From the NCBI GenBank assembly GCA_013297585.1, contig JAAFHG010000135.1, positions 1 through 8,958 of the forward strand: DNA of 8,958 nt, in the 5' to 3' direction. The position numbers and the translations under genes are program-made. Source of the stretch: Chitinophagales bacterium. Its GTDB lineage: Bacteria; Bacteroidota; Bacteroidia; Chitinophagales; Chitinophagaceae. Every line of letters begins with the position of its first letter. The stretch's first letter is position 1. The notes beneath the pieces were generated by a model. That model worked only from the letters and a program-made list of their open reading frames with translations. It was not told the DNA's origin and searched no databases. Of the stretch, positions 7,905 through 8,958 are shown one piece after another.

Positions 7905-8699
7905 CTAGTTTTTACTCTTTTTAGCTTCTATGTCTTTAATCATTTGGTTTATCATGTTCTCGTGCGCTTCTCTCGATTTTTTGCTTGATTCATTTCTAAG
8001 CATTGCCCATTCTCTACTGTTTCTTGGTATAATATCACCATCACTATTAAACGTTGGTATCAAACCTTTGTACGGTGTTAAAATTTCTAGGGCTTCAAAC
8101 CCCAATGTTTTACTTGGGTTACTTACTTTTAGTATTAATCCTGGCAATCCTCTAAATGCCCTCGGCCCTGCATTATATGGCAACTTTGTGGTAAACCAAG
8201 CCGTGTACTTTTCATTTTTATAATTGATAGTAGCTTTTTGGCATTGATAACCCATAAAAATTTCCGTCTCATCTAATATCTCCCAACTATTCATAGTCGG
8301 TAATGTATCAACAACAATATAGTTTTTTTTAAGTCCATCCAGAAAAGTCGCAGTTCTTTTTGTATCGGTATTATACTGCTTAGTTTCAACAGCAACAGGG
8401 TTTCTATTCAATTGCGCTGCCATATCATTGATGAATTCATTGAATTCTTTATTGTATTTTACAGTATCGGTTTGTGTAGTTTGCACCCCATTAATAATTA
8501 CTGGAAATCCATTCATAAATTGGGCTTTATAGTTTGGTGTACTAATAGAAACATAATGATTATTATAAAACCAATAACTATACGTGCCAAGATTTGTTTC
8601 GTATTCTTTGTACTCTACTGCACAGATAGTGTTAGTTTGTGCGTTTGCTAAAAATGAAATTGAAGATAATTGAATAATTATAAGAATAATGTACTTCAT
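7905..8699 (-). CDS. GLPGLI family secreted protein, copy 2
   Basis: 264 aa, exported, and paralogue of the next gene in the operon; the two align without gaps to beyond the GLPGLI motif. Signal peptide 1-20 (MKYIILIIIQLSSISFLANA), conserved C26 and C153, and RAFRGLPGLILKV with GLPGLI at 184-189. Residues 61-89 and 148-180 are identical in both copies. Differences gather in the signal peptide, at about 90-118, and after the motif (196-235), so the core is under stronger constraint than those segments. The tail ends in lysine-rich IEAKKSKN. The start ATG at 8699 is preceded by a short leader and a 13-bp hairpin. It lies 116 nt before copy 1, in a gap where I see no clear promoter. Function is unknown; its position ahead of a barrel gene suggests envelope work. 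Confidence 0.92.
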   Translation of the reverse strand: MKYIILIIIQLSSISFLANAQTNTICAVEYKEYETNLGTYSYWFYNNHYVSISTPNYKAQFMNGFPVIINGVQTTQTDTVKYNKEFNEFINDMAAQLNRNPVAVETKQYNTDTKRTATFLDGLKKNYIVVDTLPTMNSWEILDETEIFMGYQCQKATINYKNEKYTAWFTTKLPYNAGPRAFRGLPGLILKVSNPSKTLGFEALEILTPYKGLIPTFNSDGDIIPRNSREWAMLRNESSKKSREAHENMINQMIKDIEAKKSKN

Positions 8700-8714
8700 G
8701 TTAGGTGGTTTAAG

Positions 8715-8747
8715 ATTAACAATGGAGCTTTTAACTCCATTGTTAAT
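8715..8747 (-). terminator. 13-bp perfect hairpin between the Cys-bearing gene and GLPGLI copy 2
   Basis: ATTAACAATGGAG (8715-8727) pairs perfectly with CTCCATTGTTAAT (8735-8747) around the 7-base loop CTTTTAA. It begins 11 nt after the stop of the upstream gene and ends 15 nt before the GLPGLI start. In the minus-strand transcript the stem is followed by CUUAAACC rather than a U-run, so it is not a textbook Rho-independent terminator. It may instead be a partial terminator, an mRNA-stabilising 3' hairpin or an expression-tuning element inside the operon. Confidence 0.45.
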
Positions 8748-8758
8748 TAATTAATGGA

Positions 8759-8958
8759 TTAGTGGGTTTTAGGCGAGCATAATACAGCTGGATTTTGGGT
8801 CCAATGCCACTTTTCTATATGCTCGTTACCATTAGCATCACAAGTAACATTAATAGTATCTACCCAATCAACATTATACCAGCTATTATCACAACCTGCA
8901 TTGTGATAATACTTAACTTGATAAGCATGACACTCAAGTGCTTTTGATTTAGCTGTCT
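8759..8958 (-). CDS. C-terminus of a small four-cysteine, probably secreted protein (start beyond window)
   Basis: The last 65 codons of an open minus-strand frame, ending at TAA (8759-8761); the N-terminus lies beyond the right edge. The visible part has no Met and is rich in Trp, His, Tyr, Asn and Asp. It has four cysteines at visible residues 9, 22, 39 and 60 (ECHAY, AGCDNSW, VTCDANG, VLCSP), which fits two disulfides in an exported protein. I do not recognise the family. Coding is supported by the open frame, the non-random composition, the stop lying neatly before a hairpin, and the co-directional GLPGLI genes. Small secreted cysteine-bearing proteins of Bacteroidota such as the NVEALA group are one possibility, but the leader that would show this is outside the window. 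Confidence 0.65.
   Translation of the reverse strand, partial: TAKSKALECHAYQVKYYHNAGCDNSWYNVDWVDTINVTCDANGNEHIEKWHWTQNPAVLCSPKTH

Overview
The window looks like the chromosome of a member of the Bacteroidota, most likely in the Chitinophagia/Sphingobacteriia range. The DNA is AT-rich, and Shine-Dalgarno sequences are absent in front of the genes. Two sites match the Bacteroidota -7 promoter box TAnnTTTG. The gene families also fit: two GLPGLI proteins beside a carboxypeptidase-regulatory-domain/TonB-receptor-like outer-membrane barrel, and an NtrC-type response regulator ending in the DYIIKGDD receiver signature.

Layout. (1) Positions 1-827, minus: a sigma-54-dependent response regulator with a TTG start, cut by the left edge before its DNA-binding domain. 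(2) 828-1290: intergenic, with a three-unit 9-bp TCWGCG repeat and no convincing gene. (3) 1291-2646, minus: a cystathionine beta-synthase-type PLP enzyme with a C-terminal CBS-domain pair. (4) 2828-3679, plus, divergent from it: a transglutaminase-like cysteine-protease-fold protein with an intact Cys-His-Asp triad. (5) About 3724-4277, plus: a decayed IS982-like transposase with two in-frame stops, one single-base deletion and a missing last third, wedged between the transglutaminase gene and the barrel gene. (6) 4281-8958, minus: an apparent envelope operon. In transcription order it holds a secreted-looking four-cysteine protein (partial), a 13-bp hairpin, two tandem GLPGLI paralogues and a 901-residue outer-membrane barrel whose start lies 4 nt after the preceding stop.

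How the genes fit together. The right half is one unit of exported proteins: periplasmic or surface GLPGLI proteins coupled to an outer-membrane receptor-like barrel, possibly serving or handling the small cysteine-bearing protein encoded upstream. GLPGLI proteins have no established function to my knowledge, so this unit is the most interesting part of the window. The left half is ordinary housekeeping and regulation: sulfur amino-acid metabolism, a two-component regulator and a transglutaminase-like protein. I see no tRNA, rRNA, CRISPR array or riboswitch.
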